In this document: piece after piece, positions 10,601 through 23,600 of the stretch
Layout: every line of letters starts with the position of its first letter
Numbering within the stretch: the stretch's first letter is position 1
DNA from: Tribonema minus
Taxonomy: Eukaryota; Sar; Xanthophyceae; Tribonematales; Tribonemataceae
Assembly (NCBI GenBank): GCA_017506865.1
Contig: JAFCMP010000035.1
Span: 310,001-374,000 of the forward strand
Direction of reading: 5' to 3'
DNA length: 64,000 nt
Notes under the pieces: model-generated
Database searches by the model: none
Told to the model about the DNA's origin: nothing
Seen by the model: only the letters and a program-made list of their open reading frames with translations
Position numbers and translations under genes: made by a program

Positions 10601-13114
10601 ATGCGCCGCCATTCACATGGTCCGCCATGAGGAACAAGCAGTCACCCTGAGCGCAGTCGGCTTGCGAGAGAGATGCACTCATGCCAGGTTTGCGATAGTG
10701 CGTGCGTCTTCTGGCGCCTCCTTCGAGCGATGGCATGCCGCATCAACTTCAGCTTTTGGCAGATGCGCAGCGAGCCTGGCCCTACCAGCACTCGCCCTTC
10801 ATGGTAGTGCTCATCAGCCTCTGTGCGGCGGCACAGACGACTGCCGCGCCTCGTGCACGATGGGATGCACAGCGAACACGCCAAGGACCCGCTGCGGCGC
10901 ACTTGACATCGACACGCGCGCACGCGCCGCCGCAGCGGCTGAGCAGCGCTGCTACGGCGCGCCTGCCCGCCGCGCTTCCGCTGCGCAGCGCCCGTGCGCA
11001 GTGACAACACGCAGACTCGTGCCACAGCCCATGCCCCCCGCAGACACCACGCTGCTTGCACCTAGCACATGCAGTAACCTCAAGTGCACGCTTCAACATG
11101 GGACGCACCTTGGAGTCGGCGATGGCGGCGCGCGAGCGCGAGTGCCGATGCCGCGAGTTGCTCTGCCGCTGCAGCTCCGTGAGCTGGTCCATGATGCCCG
11201 CGTCCGCCGCCGCCGCTGCGCCCGCGGACGACACCGACGCCGCGTCCGAGTCGTCGGGCGGCAGCCTGGGGGGGGCGCACGCACACGCAGCAGCAGCGCA
11301 CGAGCTTTATCAGACAAGCCAGTTGCGCAGAGAGCGACGATACGACGATGCAGCCTGCTGCAATTCGTAGTGTGCTGGGGGAGCGGTGGTGGTAGACTGG
11401 GGTGACCGATGCGTCACCGAAGCGCGCCGTGCCGTGAGTGAGACAGCGCTGCCGGGTCGCGCGGCAGCAGCAGCAGCGGCGGCAGCAGCAGCGCAAGTGC
11501 CCTGCAGTCCCACTGCACTTCCCGCCTGTGCCAGTCGCTGCTGCTGTGCGCGGCGCCACGACGGGCGACAGGTCCTGCCCTGCCTCTTGTGGCAGCGGAC
11601 GCAGCATGCTTTGCTGCAGAGCGCTGCCCACCAGGCATGCACCGCCGCCTGCGCCGCCGCCTCAGCCGAGCCAGCACGCTGCCGCTGTTGATCGTGTGGA
11701 TATTTCAAGTAAGACTGGCCGCATTTGGGACACCGCGCGGCACTACAAGCCCTCACCCCCCGTGTGCGGGCACACACTGTAGCCTCCACAGCGCGCAGAC
11801 GGCAGCGGCACGCCGCGCTGCCTGCGAGTGCGCTGCACTGCGTGTGCGGCACAGCAGACATGCGCGGGCCCTCTGCACACGCGCCGCGCTGCATACTGCC
11901 CTATCTGCGCAGCGGCTCCGCTGCCGTGCACGTCCACGTGCGCAAGAAGTCGCCGGCGCGCCGGTATTCCACTGCTCCTGCCAGAGCGCTGCCGCGCCAC
12001 GCGCACAAGCAAGAACGAGCGCGCACTCGGCCGCCTTTCCGCACGTCTGCGGCGCGACGCCGAGGCTGCGCTGCTGCCGCAGCCGTCGCTGCGCGCGCTC
12101 GGCGCATGGGGTGAGTGCGTGCGCGAATGGGAGGGCGACAGCCGCAGGGGCTTGCTACGCACTGCCACGGGTGCGTCGCTGCGCGCAGCTCTACGCGCAG
12201 CTGCTTGTGCAGCCATCTGAGGCTCTGAGCGCTGCCCTGAGTGCGCCGCAGTCACTGCTAGATTTTAATTGCGGCGGCGCAATGCGGCTGCATTTGGCCA
12301 GCATCAGCGCGCGCTCCGCTTCTGCATGCACTGCAAACCCCCAAGTGGCGCAGGCATGGCTGTACGACTACTGGCCGGCATGCACATGATGACAGACAGC
12401 ACAGTGCATGTGTGTGGTGCGTGCAGCGGCAAAGGTACAAAGGTAAATGTCTATTGAGTTGTTGATGCGGTCTTCAGACACTCGAGGGTGGTTTACGAAC
12501 TACATGGCTGCAGACTGAATCCCTCTGATGGGTCCAGTGCGCACACACAAGTTGAGTGTCGGCAGCGCGGAGCATGGTCGCGCATGATTGAGCAGCATGT
12601 ATGGATGAGATGAGTTTGCCATGAGGAACGTTCACATGTGCAGCAGTTGAAACTGGCTTTACTCTGTACTTCAACAACAGCACTTACCCTGGGCCACCGT
12701 CCCTATCCTTCGATAGTCGTTTTAGTTGCCGTATTTCCACGCTCATTTCCCGTATTGCCTTATTTTGCTCCCGCAACAAGTCCGTGACCTGCGTGGGATG
12801 GCAACAAGGCGAACAGCTTGGTGAGCAGAGTCTGGGCTGCCTACTTCAGCCACGCCAACACGCCGTTGAGGACCGCTCTGCACTGCACAGAAACATGATG
12901 TGGCGATCAAAAGGCGGGAATAGCTGCGCCGACAGCTCACGAACTTGCCAACATCAATGTCCTACTGCTGCTGGCTGGCTTTGCAGCGAGGCCTCCTCAC
13001 CTCAATGAAAGTGAGCATGACCACCTCCGGCACTGCTTGCCAGTCGCTGCCCCTGTTGAGCATGCCGACCAAGCTGGCGAGCTTATGCTCCAGCTTGGCC
13101 ACGGCATTGTTCAT
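4685..13114 (-). CDS. Coiled-coil, Ser/Gly/Ala-rich protein with KxVxF motifs, 12 exons
   Basis: Exons: 13114-13001, 12788-12688, 11623-11519, 11265-11109, 10551-10506, 9937-9866, 9697-9579, 8739-8506, 7725-7620, 6977-6883, 6160-6041, 5245-4685. Every junction agrees in phase and the coding sum is 1830 nt (609 residues). The exon 7 donor is GCAAGT. The exon 6 end is the least certain. The ATG sits in GGCACCATG. Residues 1-70 are helical and charged (VAKLEHKLASLVGML; LLREQNKAIREMSVEI), probably a coiled coil. The rest is disordered Ala/Gly/Ser. Exons 8, 9 and 11 each carry a basic run, a KxVxF-like core (KGVRF, KELVF, KSVKF) and an acidic stretch. KGVRF and KSVKF match the RVxF docking motif of protein phosphatase 1. 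The stop is the TGA within GTGAGG; an intron there would be unusually short. No family is recognised. A scaffold or regulatory role is inference. Confidence 0.65.
6817..6835 (-). repeat. Telomere-like tract in intron 10 of the coiled-coil gene
   Basis: Three CCCTAA units on the plus strand, so TTAGGG on the transcript strand, about 50 nt downstream of the donor at 6882. A further TAGGGTTAG lies between donor and tract. Confidence 0.8.
7240..7385. repeat. Imperfect tandem duplication in an intron
   Basis: Two copies of about 70 bp, each with AAACACTGTTCTTxxCGCGCA-like and CGCGACGCTGCG segments, lie at about 7250-7300 and 7317-7365 in the intron between exons 9 and 10 of the coiled-coil gene. 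A second pair of about 48 bp, built on GCGGTxGCGxTGTC, follows at 7810-7900 in the preceding intron. Confidence 0.6.
9715..10080. repeat. Duplicated segments around exon 6 of the coiled-coil gene
   Basis: CCCGTGAGACGCTT occurs at about 9726 and 9788, each followed by GATGACTGC and a CAACTCGC-like or CGACTCGC segment, which makes a tandem copy of about 65 bp. Separately, CAGCCAATGA followed by CCGTxxGTC occurs at about 9948 and 10052. Both pairs are intronic and diverged. Confidence 0.55.
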
Positions 13115-13349
13115 GGTGCCGGCCGCCCTCAGCGCTAGCCTCGCAGTCCCCCCACCCTTTCCTGGCGCGCAGCAGTAATAAAACGCTCGGGTGTTGCAGC
13201 CCCGGCCTTCCTGCGCGGTCTCCCAGCTCCGTGCCTGCACCGGGCGCTCCTTACTTAGTGAAGCTACGTGTCCTCTGTCCAAATGGACCCGGCCTGAGAG
13301 CGAGCTGCCTCTCTTTGCAAAACCTGCTTCCGGCAGTTTCGCCTGGAGC

Positions 13350-14650
13350 TTTTGAGCGGCCAGCAAAAGTGATTATATCGATAGTAGTTTTTCCCAAGCA
13401 GAAAATCGGCACGTCAAAGTGTATCGAAGCCAAGGTAAGTTGGTAAGGTAAGTTGTTTCATTACACCGTCGTGGCTCGCTGTGCAGTGATCAGCACGCCC
13501 CTGTACACCGGCGCTCTCAGTGACGGCGTAAAAAACCTCGTCGAAACTTTGAACTCGCACTTCAAATGCAATTTGATGCCAATCTATCTGAAAGCTGTGT
13601 CTACGCATTGCAGCGCGCCAGGAGCCTGGGGATTAAAAAAACTCCAAGGTGTGCCAGGAGCTCTTAGCCCGCACGTGCAGGCCCCTAGATGGGCAAGCAC
13701 GAAGCCTCAGGCCAAGGTGTGAGATGATGATGATGATGACGCACCTCCCAACGAGCTTTTTTAAAGCTCGCCAGGGTCACCTCGCGGAACGACTGCTGCG
13801 CTTGACCGCGGCATCGGGGACGCAGCCCGTTCGCTTCTGCGACGGTACGTTGTATTCCAGACAAGTAAGGTCTCATGGCACATTCACTGCAATGTTGACT
13901 TTAGCGGCTAGTCACCTTCGCTGGAGCTGAACAATGCCTGGTAGCTTCGATGCTTCGTGGGTGGCTTCAGCGTCAGCGTGCGTCGTTGTTCGGGCCAGAT
14001 TTTCATTATTCTCACGGGAATGGCTGCGATATGATTGATGTTCCGCGCGTCAGCTGCGTAAGATCTGCTCCCCCCCTTCCCCAATGCAATCATGAATTGT
14101 CAAGTACCCCCCTGTAGCTACCTAGTGCTGGAGTCAAGCTGTGTCATATACGATGCGCACATTGCGAGCGTCTCGCTGGCGATGGTGCTGTCGATCTACG
14201 TAGCTTACAATGTATACTTTAAGATGCTTTTGAAGGCGCGTGAGCCCCGACCCCCGGGCGCGAGCTTCTTGGGTCTTCCGGAGCGCGCGCACAACCCTAA
14301 GGGAGCCGCCTGTGTCATGCGCACTACACGCCTGTTGCGAAACGGCAGCGCACATTGCGCGATGACGACCTCGGCGTGCATCTGTACAGCGTGGCATCTC
14401 AGCGTGGTGTGCGTGGCATCTGAGCGTGGTGTATGAGGTCAGTGCACACAGCACGCGCACCGTTGCCGAGCTGGCGGCGGCGCTTCCGGCGCGCACGCGC
14501 CCCCTCGTGCGCGCTGAATGTGCAGCCTGCTTTCTGCTGCCAGACACACGCCGCGGCACGCAGGCGCACGCCAAAGACTACCAGCCCACCTCACAGAGCA
14601 CTGCCATCCCCACGATCACCAACATGCACTTTGTTTACAAAAAAGCGTGA
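13350..14650 (+). CDS. Hypothetical plus-strand gene with a membrane segment, exons unresolved
   Basis: Five plus-strand stretches look coding. (a) About 13355-13434 reads VIISIVVFPKQKIGTSKCIE and ends at AAG|GTAAGT. (b) About 13487-13650 contains GVKNLVETLNSHFKCNLMPI. (c) About 13770-13865 contains HLAERLLRLTAASGTQPVRF and ends at CAA|GTAAGG. (d) About 14116-14240 contains a transmembrane-like SVSLAMVLSIYVAYNVYF. (e) The last stretch ends with NMHFVYKKA and a TGA at 14650. Exons b and c join in phase 1; the other junctions do not resolve and no start codon is identified. The stop lies only 40 bp from the stop of the convergent PPR gene, which supports a real gene end here. The family is not recognised. 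Confidence 0.35.
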
Positions 14651-14689
14651 ATTGATTATTAGGCCGAGGTCATAGCCACTTGCGCCCGC

Positions 14690-17600
14690 TCAGCCCCGCA
14701 TCCCCCGGAGCTGCGCGGCCCTCGCTGCCCGCCGCGTCCGGCGCGCCGCGCCCGCGCGCAGCGCCCAGTGCTCGTCCAGCCACTGCTCGAAATCCTCGCT
14801 GCAGCCGCACGCCTCCGCCGCCTGCAGCGCCGCGTGGTACACCTCCGCGCCTGCGCGCGGCGTACACGGCAGCAGCGGCGTCGCACACACGGGTTAGGGA
14901 GAGACACGGGGCTTCTGCGCCTCAGCGCCTTGCTTTCTTCAAGTTGAAGTATCAATGCAGAGGGGGCACCGTCGTACGTCTCACTGCACGTCGAGAGGTG
15001 GCAGACAGACGGGCAGGCGGCGGCTGTGAGGCAGCGCAAAGTCATTGAAGAGCCGGCAGAGTTGAAAATGCCACGAGCGGGGCAAAGGGGGGCGCAGCTG
15101 CCTCTTGTCGCCAGCACGGGCGCAGCTTGCGATGGCCCTCTGGATTTGCGAACGGTAGCAGCAGCGAGTCCGTCCAGCGCCACACCACGTTGTGTGCTAT
15201 GTCGCAACCGCGTCGACCACGTTACGCAAACGTGACCAGCTGAGCCAGGAATGCATGCGGGCTAGATGGTGATCTAACGAACCGCTGCCCAGCGCGTCAA
15301 TCTCGGGCCGCGCCCGTGCCCTGCCCACAACGGCTCCCCGCGGCGCTGCGAGCACCGACGGCAGCCGTCGCCGCCGTCGTCGCACGTGCCGCAGCCCCCC
15401 GCAGATGGACGCGCGACGCCGTGCGCGTGCTGCTGCGTGCATTACCTGGCATCGCCCCGCACGCGCGCAGGTCCGCGAGCGTCGCTGCCACGGACGGCCA
15501 GTCCCGCGCGGCGCCGTAGGCGCGCAGCGCCGCGGCGACCGGCGCGACGCGCGCACCGCCGTCGCCGCCGCCGCCACCGCCGTCGCGGCCGCGCGCGCGC
15601 TCGGGCCGCACGCCGCCAGCACCGTGGCGCGCAGGCCTTGCGCGAGGCGCAGCGCGTCGTCCGTCTGCCCCAGCGCAATGTGCGCGTCGATTAGGCGGGC
15701 CTGCAGGTACGCGGGCAGCGGCAGCGCCAGGTCCGCCGCCGCGGCGCACGCGTCGCGGCGCAGCGCCGCCGCCAGGAGCGCCTCCACCACCGTCGCGGCG
15801 GCGCGCCCCTTGAGCGCGAGGCCTGCGAGTGCGGGCGTGGTGATAGGGTTAGGGCGCTGGCCCTTGAGCGCAGTGGTAGGTTGAGCATCATCTCATGGGG
15901 GACGGGAAGGCAGTATGATACTATAATTTGAGAGGGGGGGGGGGAGCGGGGTGAGGCGGTTGAGTTCGCACACACTTGCTGCTGCACGCTGAGTTTCACG
16001 TGACACTATGGCCGTTTCAAGCATCGCGTTCGTCGTCGATGCGGCCCTGTTCCATGTGCCTGCAATGCTTCGGCACCATTACGGCTGCGTGACGCGCATG
16101 GATGGCCCACCGGGCCAGCACGTCAGGGCGCGACGCAGTTGAAACGATGGAGCGCGAGCTTCCGCTGCTGCATGTGCGCGCCGAGCCGCCGGCTGCCACG
16201 CTTGGGGCCGCTTGAGCAGTACGAGTCAGTGAGTCCGAGTCCATGGGGCGCAGCTCACCTGCGCTGCGCAGCTCGCCGTGCAGCCGCGCCACCTCGGCGC
16301 GCATCTTGCTCCGCGCGCACGCCAGCATGGCCCACGCGTAGCACCTGCAGACGCGGCAGTGCGCGCGGAGCGAGGGCGGGAGGCGGGGGGGGGGGGGGCG
16401 GGGGGGGGGGCGACAGCACCGAGAACAAGCGAGTCAGCTGGCATGCGAGATGACGGGGCCGAGTCCTGAGCACTGCGACAGCAACTGCATAGACACTCAG
16501 AAGCATTTGATATGAGAGGCAGCGCTGCAGGCCCTCGACGCGTGCGTGCGTGCGCACGACTCCACGGCGCAGTGCCAGCAGGAGCACGCGTCAAGACCGC
16601 CAATGCGCTGATGTTCGCGGCCAGAGCAGCGCAGGCCAGCCGGCCAGTTGCGTTCAAATGTGCACTCTCCCCCCAACAGACATGCAGCGGCCACGTCGCA
16701 GACACTGCCACTCAGCTTTCGCCTTTGACGCAGCACGGCGGCGCAGTGCAATGCAGTCAGTCCCCAAAGAACACCATCTAGCGTCACGCACGGTGCGGTA
16801 TGCATGCATGCATTACAAATGCACGCAACATGCGCTGTCTCGAAGTTTCGGAATCACGTACCGGGCGTCGGGCTGCAGGCCTTGCTGCTGCATGCGCGCC
16901 AGCGACGCCGTCGCTGCGCGGCCCGTGCGACAGCGCGCGCACGCGCGCAGCACCTGCGCGAGCGGCGCGAAGCGAGACACGCATGGGACGGTGCTGCAAT
17001 TACTGAAAGACCCATTAGGGGTGCCAACGGATTTGTGGGGAGGGGCGTCTCAGCCTGACGAGGGAGGGGGGGGTGGGGGGTGCGCCTCCTCCGTCCCGCC
17101 CCTGCGGTTCTGAGCGAGGTGGCTCACACCCGTGCCAGTCCTCAGCGCAGAGCATGCCCCCCCCTTCGCATGATATGCATCGAGCACTATCTCATGGAGC
17201 AAGCGGTACGGCGACGCCGGCAATGCTGCGCGCTGCGGGCATCACCCGCCCAGCAGGCGCGTGAAGCAGAACGGGGCCCGACTGCGCGCGCAGCACGCTC
17301 CGCGATCGTCCGAATCGCCTCCGCGCACGTCAGAGGTCGGGTACACGGACGTGTGCGCAGTGGAAACGGCTAAACAAGAAACAGAGCTCGTGGTGTACAC
17401 ATGTAGACATGTCATCGAATCGCAGCAGCACGCCCGCAGCTCAACCACTTCTCCCTCATAGCGGCCACATGTGCGCCGCTGCCTGCGCCCTACATAACAG
17501 CGTGCTACATGTTCGCCCCCGTCACCAGTCTGCGCATTACCACATTGGTGGGAAATACGCATAGCAGGTGAGGCGTAGCATGGCCTGGCATGCCTACCAG

Positions 17601-20600
17601 CCCCCTAACCCTAACCAAAACCCTAACCCTCACCTCCGCGTAAACGGCCACATCCGTCTCGACTTCCGCTGCCTCCAGCTCGTCGAGCATCGCCACCGCC
17701 GCCTTGACCTGGCGGAGCAGGGGTGCAGGCGAAAGGGGGCTGCATGAGGGAGTGCACGGTTGATATCATGATGATACGATGCGAAGTCAAGACCTAGAGC
17801 ATGTGTGCATACATGCAGACACTCAGACCTGGATGATGTTTTGTGTGTGAACATACCTCCAAGTACATGCAGAATATGCAGAGTAGACACGGTTCCCCAC
17901 ACCAGCAAGCTCCACACATACATGTCGAAGTTGCATGCATGGTACGGCAGTCGAGTGCAGCACCCATCCCGCCAGCGCAGGCGCCCTCCCCGCTGATCAC
18001 TGGCCCTGGCACGGTCCCATTGTACCCATTAGGCATCAAGCATCTGCACTGTGCAAACTCCGAAACAGCGAGAGCGCGCTCTGCTGTGACCGCGCATGCA
18101 GCACACCTATCCTTCCGGAGGCGCCCATCGCACGACAGAGAGTACACGCTCTGCTGCGTTGGTGCTGCCGCGCACGCCCGCGTGTACAACGGATCATCAA
18201 GTGCAGAGGCAGACACGCACGACGCTGCACGTGCAGCAACAGCGCAGTGCCGCCGCCGCGCACCTCGCAGCAATCAGCACCAGAGGCGTCATCGGTCGAC
18301 TGAGAGAGTGCGCGCTCCGCTGTGCTGACGCCACCACGCACGCACTCTCGCTGCATGACACATTACGCAAGTGCAGAGGCAGGCGACTCGTAGACACGCA
18401 GCGCGGCACGACGCTGCGCGCGCAGCAGCGGCGCCGCGCAGCTTCGCACCTCGAAGCAGTCGGCCATGGCGCCGAGCACTGCCGCATAGACGGCGCCATC
18501 CGGCACCACGCCGTGGTCTTCCATGTGCCCCAGCAGCTCCACGGCGCTGCGCAGCGGGGGCGGTGGCGGCGAGCGGCAAGGGGACGCAGGCGACGAATGC
18601 GCGCACGCACACGGCAGCAATCAATTAGAGTTGAAGAAGATGAACATGTTCCAGACAGAGAGTACGTTTTCCCGGATACATTTACTGAATCAATCGATTC
18701 CAGGGGTCGATGATTCACATCAACTTTTTTTTTACCACGCTTTCCGGTTTTGCGGTTTGAATCTCTAAATCGATTTGATCACCATTGTTATTTCGATTGA
18801 CAAGGGTTTTTGGGATGCCTGTTGACTGGACGGCAGTGGGCTGCAGCAGGCGGGCGCAAGCGCGCACATCGCTGCGGCGCGGCGATCCCTCAGAGCGCTC
18901 AGTCGTCGTCGTGCCGCGTGACATGCGAGCAGCGGACGCATGTGGGCGTGCACGGGTTAGTTGCGCAGCTCGGCAGTCGCAGGGTTCATCGCGCGGAGTG
19001 AAAAACTGCAGAGGCGATGTGCTGGCGGTGCACGCAAATTCGCGGCGCCTCAAACGCCAAGCTCTGAAACGCCGCGGCGTCGCCGCCGCTGCCGCCGCGG
19101 AGCCGCCGCCGCCGCCGCGAAGCCGCCGCCGCCCGCACTAGCGCCGCAGCGTGCTGCGCGTCGCTCTGCGCGCGATAGGCAAACATGATGCTGCAATGCT
19201 CCCTGGGCAGACTCTGCGCACGCGACCGCGCGCTCGCAGCGGGAGCTCGACGCACTCCTGGAGCGCGCGCTGCGCTGCCCGCAACGACTGCAGCAGCGCT
19301 CAGCTCTCGCGCAGCGACAGGCGCTCACCTCTCCCAGCGCCGTGCGCGCCCGTGCGCCGCTGCCAGCGCGGCGTACGTGGACGGCGGCGCCGCCGCGCCC
19401 GCCGTCGCCGCGCGCCGCAGCAGCAGCTCCGCGGCCTCCGGGCGGCGCGCGCTGCCGTCGGCGAGCGCGCACGCCATCGTCGTCAGCGCCTTGCGGGGGA
19501 CCGCGACGCCGTGCCGCGCCGCCGCTTCCTGGCGGGGTAGGCAGGTATGTAGGTATGCGCGTCGAGCGCAAGGCGTGAGCAGCCGCAGAGAGAGCGGGTG
19601 ACGACGGACACGCGATGTGAGTGTGACTACTCCAGACCGTAGCCTCAAATCGTGGCATGACTGACAGAGCACTGACGCGAGGCGCACGCACAGCGAGAGG
19701 GGAACGAGAGGGCTCGCTGAAAAGTGTGGGGCGGTTACGAGCGGTTACGGGCGGTTCACGTGCGCGGGCGTACCTGCGCGTCGGACAGGACGTGCCAGCG
19801 CTGCGTGTGCCGCGCCGACGCCACCAGCACCCTGGCGTGCAACACCAGCAGCAGCGCAGCAAACAGGGGGGGGGGGGGGGGGGGGAGATGCCAGGCATCA
19901 GCCTCATGGCGGCGCGGTGCGTCATAACGTGAAGCAGACTAAGGACGTAGGTGCAGGACGAGGTGGCGGCGGCACCAGCTAGCGCTGACTGTGAGTCACA
20001 CGGCCGCCTCACGCATGGCGGGCGGATGACACAAAGCTTCTTTTCGGGCTCGCTGTCCGCGTCAACCTGCGCAGCAGCACCGGGGCAGTTTTGTCTTGCG
20101 CGACCGTCGGCGACGGCGAGACCCCTCCGGATGCCAACAACTCAACCACCGCGGCACGCGGCGGCTTCCACGGCGCGCGGCAGCAGCGGCGGCGGCGCAG
20201 CAGTAACGCAGTGCCTCTCACGTGAAGACGTCCGACAGCGCGCGTCGCGCGCGCGACGCCCCGTCACTGCACCGAACCCGCCCTTCGTCCGCCCCGTCAC
20301 CGGGCTCCTCTGCGTCAGCCTCGTCGGCGTCTGAGGCCGCACCGCCGTCCGCACTATCCGCATCGTCGTCGTTTGCATCGGATGTCGCCGCGGCGCGGTC
20401 GCTATCGCCGCCGAGCGGCGCTGCGCCGGCGGCAGCGGCGGCGGCGGCGCGCTGCCAGGAGGCCTCGAGGTGCGCGACGGCAGCGTCGGGGTCATCGAAG
20501 AGCGCCGCTGCCACCTGAACGTCGTCCTTGCCGCTGCGGCGAAATGGCAGCGTCGCATGAGAGAACGGTGAGCTGAGACGGATGCTGTGCTATCCGAGAT

Positions 20601-23600
20601 AACAAAACACGGCGACAGTGCATACGCAGAAGCAGGGGTTTGCGACCGCGCCGCGCGCTGGGTACCGGTCATGCGACGCGCAGGCGCTAGCGTCGGTGAG
20701 AGCGGAGGCACGCGGCTTCATGTGCCATCCCGGGCTACTGGGGACAATCCTGCCAGGGGCAATCCCAGGCTACGGGGGGCGGCAGGCCGGAGCGGAGCGG
20801 CTGCGTCCCGGTACATAGGGGCCCCTGCACATGCGCGTGCGCCAACGCGACGGCAGGCGCTCACGACGGATGACGGCGGTAGGCACGCGGCGGCAGCAGC
20901 AGCAGCAGACGCGCCAGCGGCGCAGCTGCCCCCGCTCTCTCCATCCCTCTCGCCGTTGCGCGCTGTCCACCGCCTGCTCCCAGATGCAGGTGCGTTGCGC
21001 AGCTCTGCGGCACCTCCAAGTGCGTGTTGACATGCGATGACCGCAGCCGCCGCCCGCGCCGCAACGGCGTCGACACGCCCAGCCAATTCTAACCCTAGCC
21101 CTAACTACCCCAACCCCTAACCCTATGACTTTGCTGCACCACGCATGAGTGCGCGCATGCGCGGCAGCCCGTCCGGCTTGAACCCACCTCCACACGAACC
21201 CCGGCACCGTCAGTGCGCGGCGGTGAAGCGCCTGCGCCTCCGCGCCGCGCCGCGCCACGGCGCACGCGCGCAGCGCCAGCCGCAGCGGCTCCTGGAGGTC
21301 CCAGCCGGCTGCGATCGGCGCGGTGCAAGAAGGGGGGGGGCGGGGGGGGGGGGGGGTGATGAGCGGCGCACACGACCGTAACGCTTAAGTGCGCGCGGGG
21401 TGAGAGATCATCAGGTAGCGTGCTCAGTGCTCAGCGCCTGCCGCAGCGGCTCCTGGAGGTCCCAGCCGGCTGCGATCGGCGCGTTTGAAGTAAAGGGGGC
21501 GGGGGGGGGATGCTTGAGTGGTGCAGGCACGCGTCACGTGCGAGTGCGCGCGGGCTGAGAGAGGTCAGGGTGATCAGTGTACTTAGTGCTCAGCGGAGTA
21601 TATCCAGGGTCCGGTTGGGGGGGGGTTATCGCAGCCCCTGACCAGCGCCTGCCGCAGCGGCTCCTGGAGGTCCCAGCCGGCTGCGGTCGGCGCAGCTCGA
21701 GGAGGGGGGCGGGGGGGGGGGGGGGGGGGGGCGATGAGCGGCGCACACACGCGTAATGCGCAAGTTCGCACGGGCTGCGAGAGGTGAGCAGTTATCAGGC
21801 AGCGTGCTCAGTGCTGCGAGAGGTGAGCAGTTATCAGGCAGCGTCAGCGCCGAGTGCGGTGCGATCGGGGAGATTATCGCAGCCCCTGAGCTCACCCCGA
21901 CCCTCACTCTAGGGCTGGTGTTGCCGCCCCCCCCCCCCCCCGAGTGCTAGTCGGCGTGCTCAGCTTGCGACACTTCCATTCCATTGGCCGCCCGCAGCGT
22001 GGCTCAGCAGGGAGACTGGCTGCTAGCGAGGTCTCACGCAGCGCGCAGCCCGCTAGTCTCAGCGGCTCAGCCCACAGTCAGCGCCGGCCGGGCAACCGCA
22101 AGCGGCACCGCCAGCGACGCAGGCGTGCCGAATGCCAGAAATCATTGCGAAATGTCCAACGGGCGCACATGTGAGATGCGAAGCGCGCGCGCCCGGTGAT
22201 GCCCCACCCTGCCCGTCTCCGCCTACCCCTAACGCTAACCCTAACTCAAACCCCAAGACGCCCCCCACCTACCCGTCTCTGCGAGCTCCAGGAGGCGCAG
22301 CAGCGGCGGCCACAGGCCGACGCTGGCGCACGCCGCCATCACGTGCAGCACGTTGTCCTGCGCGCGAGGGACAACAAAACACATCAGTCGCGTCATCCGC
22401 CGCGCGACCAGAAGGCGTCCCAAAGCGTGAACTCCGACGCCGCAGGGCCACAGGACCAGTAGCACTTTCAGCGAGCGGTCCGGCTGCTCGTGATTGACTG
22501 TGCCCCTAGGATATGTGCGTACACAGAACTAGTGCTTCCAGCGAGCGGCCTGGCTGCTCACGATTGACTGTGCCGCCAGGATAAGTGCGCGTACTTGCTG
22601 ACCCTAACCCTGACTTGTCACAATCACAGGGCCCTCAGCAGCAGGCCTGGCAGCCGGACTACTACTTAGCACCTGGTGACTCCAGAGCTAGCAGAAGTAC
22701 CGTATGACGTATTGCTGCGTTGTGCTGCTCAAGCAGCGTTCGGCATGCCTACCTCAACTGACGCGCTTCAGCTCATTGAAGCAGGACAGCAGTACACCGC
22801 TTCATGCGCATCGCGGCCAATGAGCGGCCGCGCCGTACGTGCGCATGACGAGGCCGTGGGCAGCGTCCGTCAGACGAGCGTGCTCTCAGATGCGACAGCT
22901 CCTGGCTATCGAAGACGTGCAGTTTGAGGTATGCCAAGCTGTCAATTCGCTATCGTACGCCAATAGGACAGTCTGTCCATGACAAAGCTGGCTAGTTGCG
23001 CACGCTGGTGCCAGTCATTCAGGTGACACGCCTCCCTGTGAAACTAACTTCACATGTGCGTACGCCTGCGCGCCGCGACGGCCAGGCACCGGCTGGTGCA
23101 GCTAACCCATCAGCCGAGCAGCGCCGCAGAGACTGCCCAAACGCAGAAAACGGCTGCATGCGTGAATGCAGGGCATGGCGCTGCACACCCGGTGGTGTGC
23201 TTCCCCCCACACATCCCTGCTCAGACTTCTTGTGTCGCCGCCCTTGCTCCGTCGTGAAGTGCGCCAGAGTTGAAGTTAGCGGCAGCCGCCGGTGCCCCCC
23301 TGCTGTGCTCACCTGCGCCACTCCAAGAGCGCAACCGGCAGCTGCGCCGCCGCCGCCGCCGTCGCCGTCAGCAGCAGCGGCGGCTGCCGCGGTGGCGCGC
23401 TCCATCGCCGCGATGGCCGCGGCGGCGGCGTCGCCGAGCAGGCGGTGCCGCGCGCACTGTTGCAAGACGCGCCCGATGTCCGGCGAAGGCGGCGGCGGCG
23501 ATGACGCGGCGGCGCTGCCCCCCGACGTCTGCGAGGCGTGCGTGCCCACAGGGGTCACAGATCAGCAGCGGTTGCGCATCGACCTCGTACGTGTGCTGAG

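Noticed and set aside
22676-22927. Plus-strand 83-codon frame with balanced composition
   Set aside because: Lies in a PPR intron, begins with GTG, and has no splice sites or recognisable domain.
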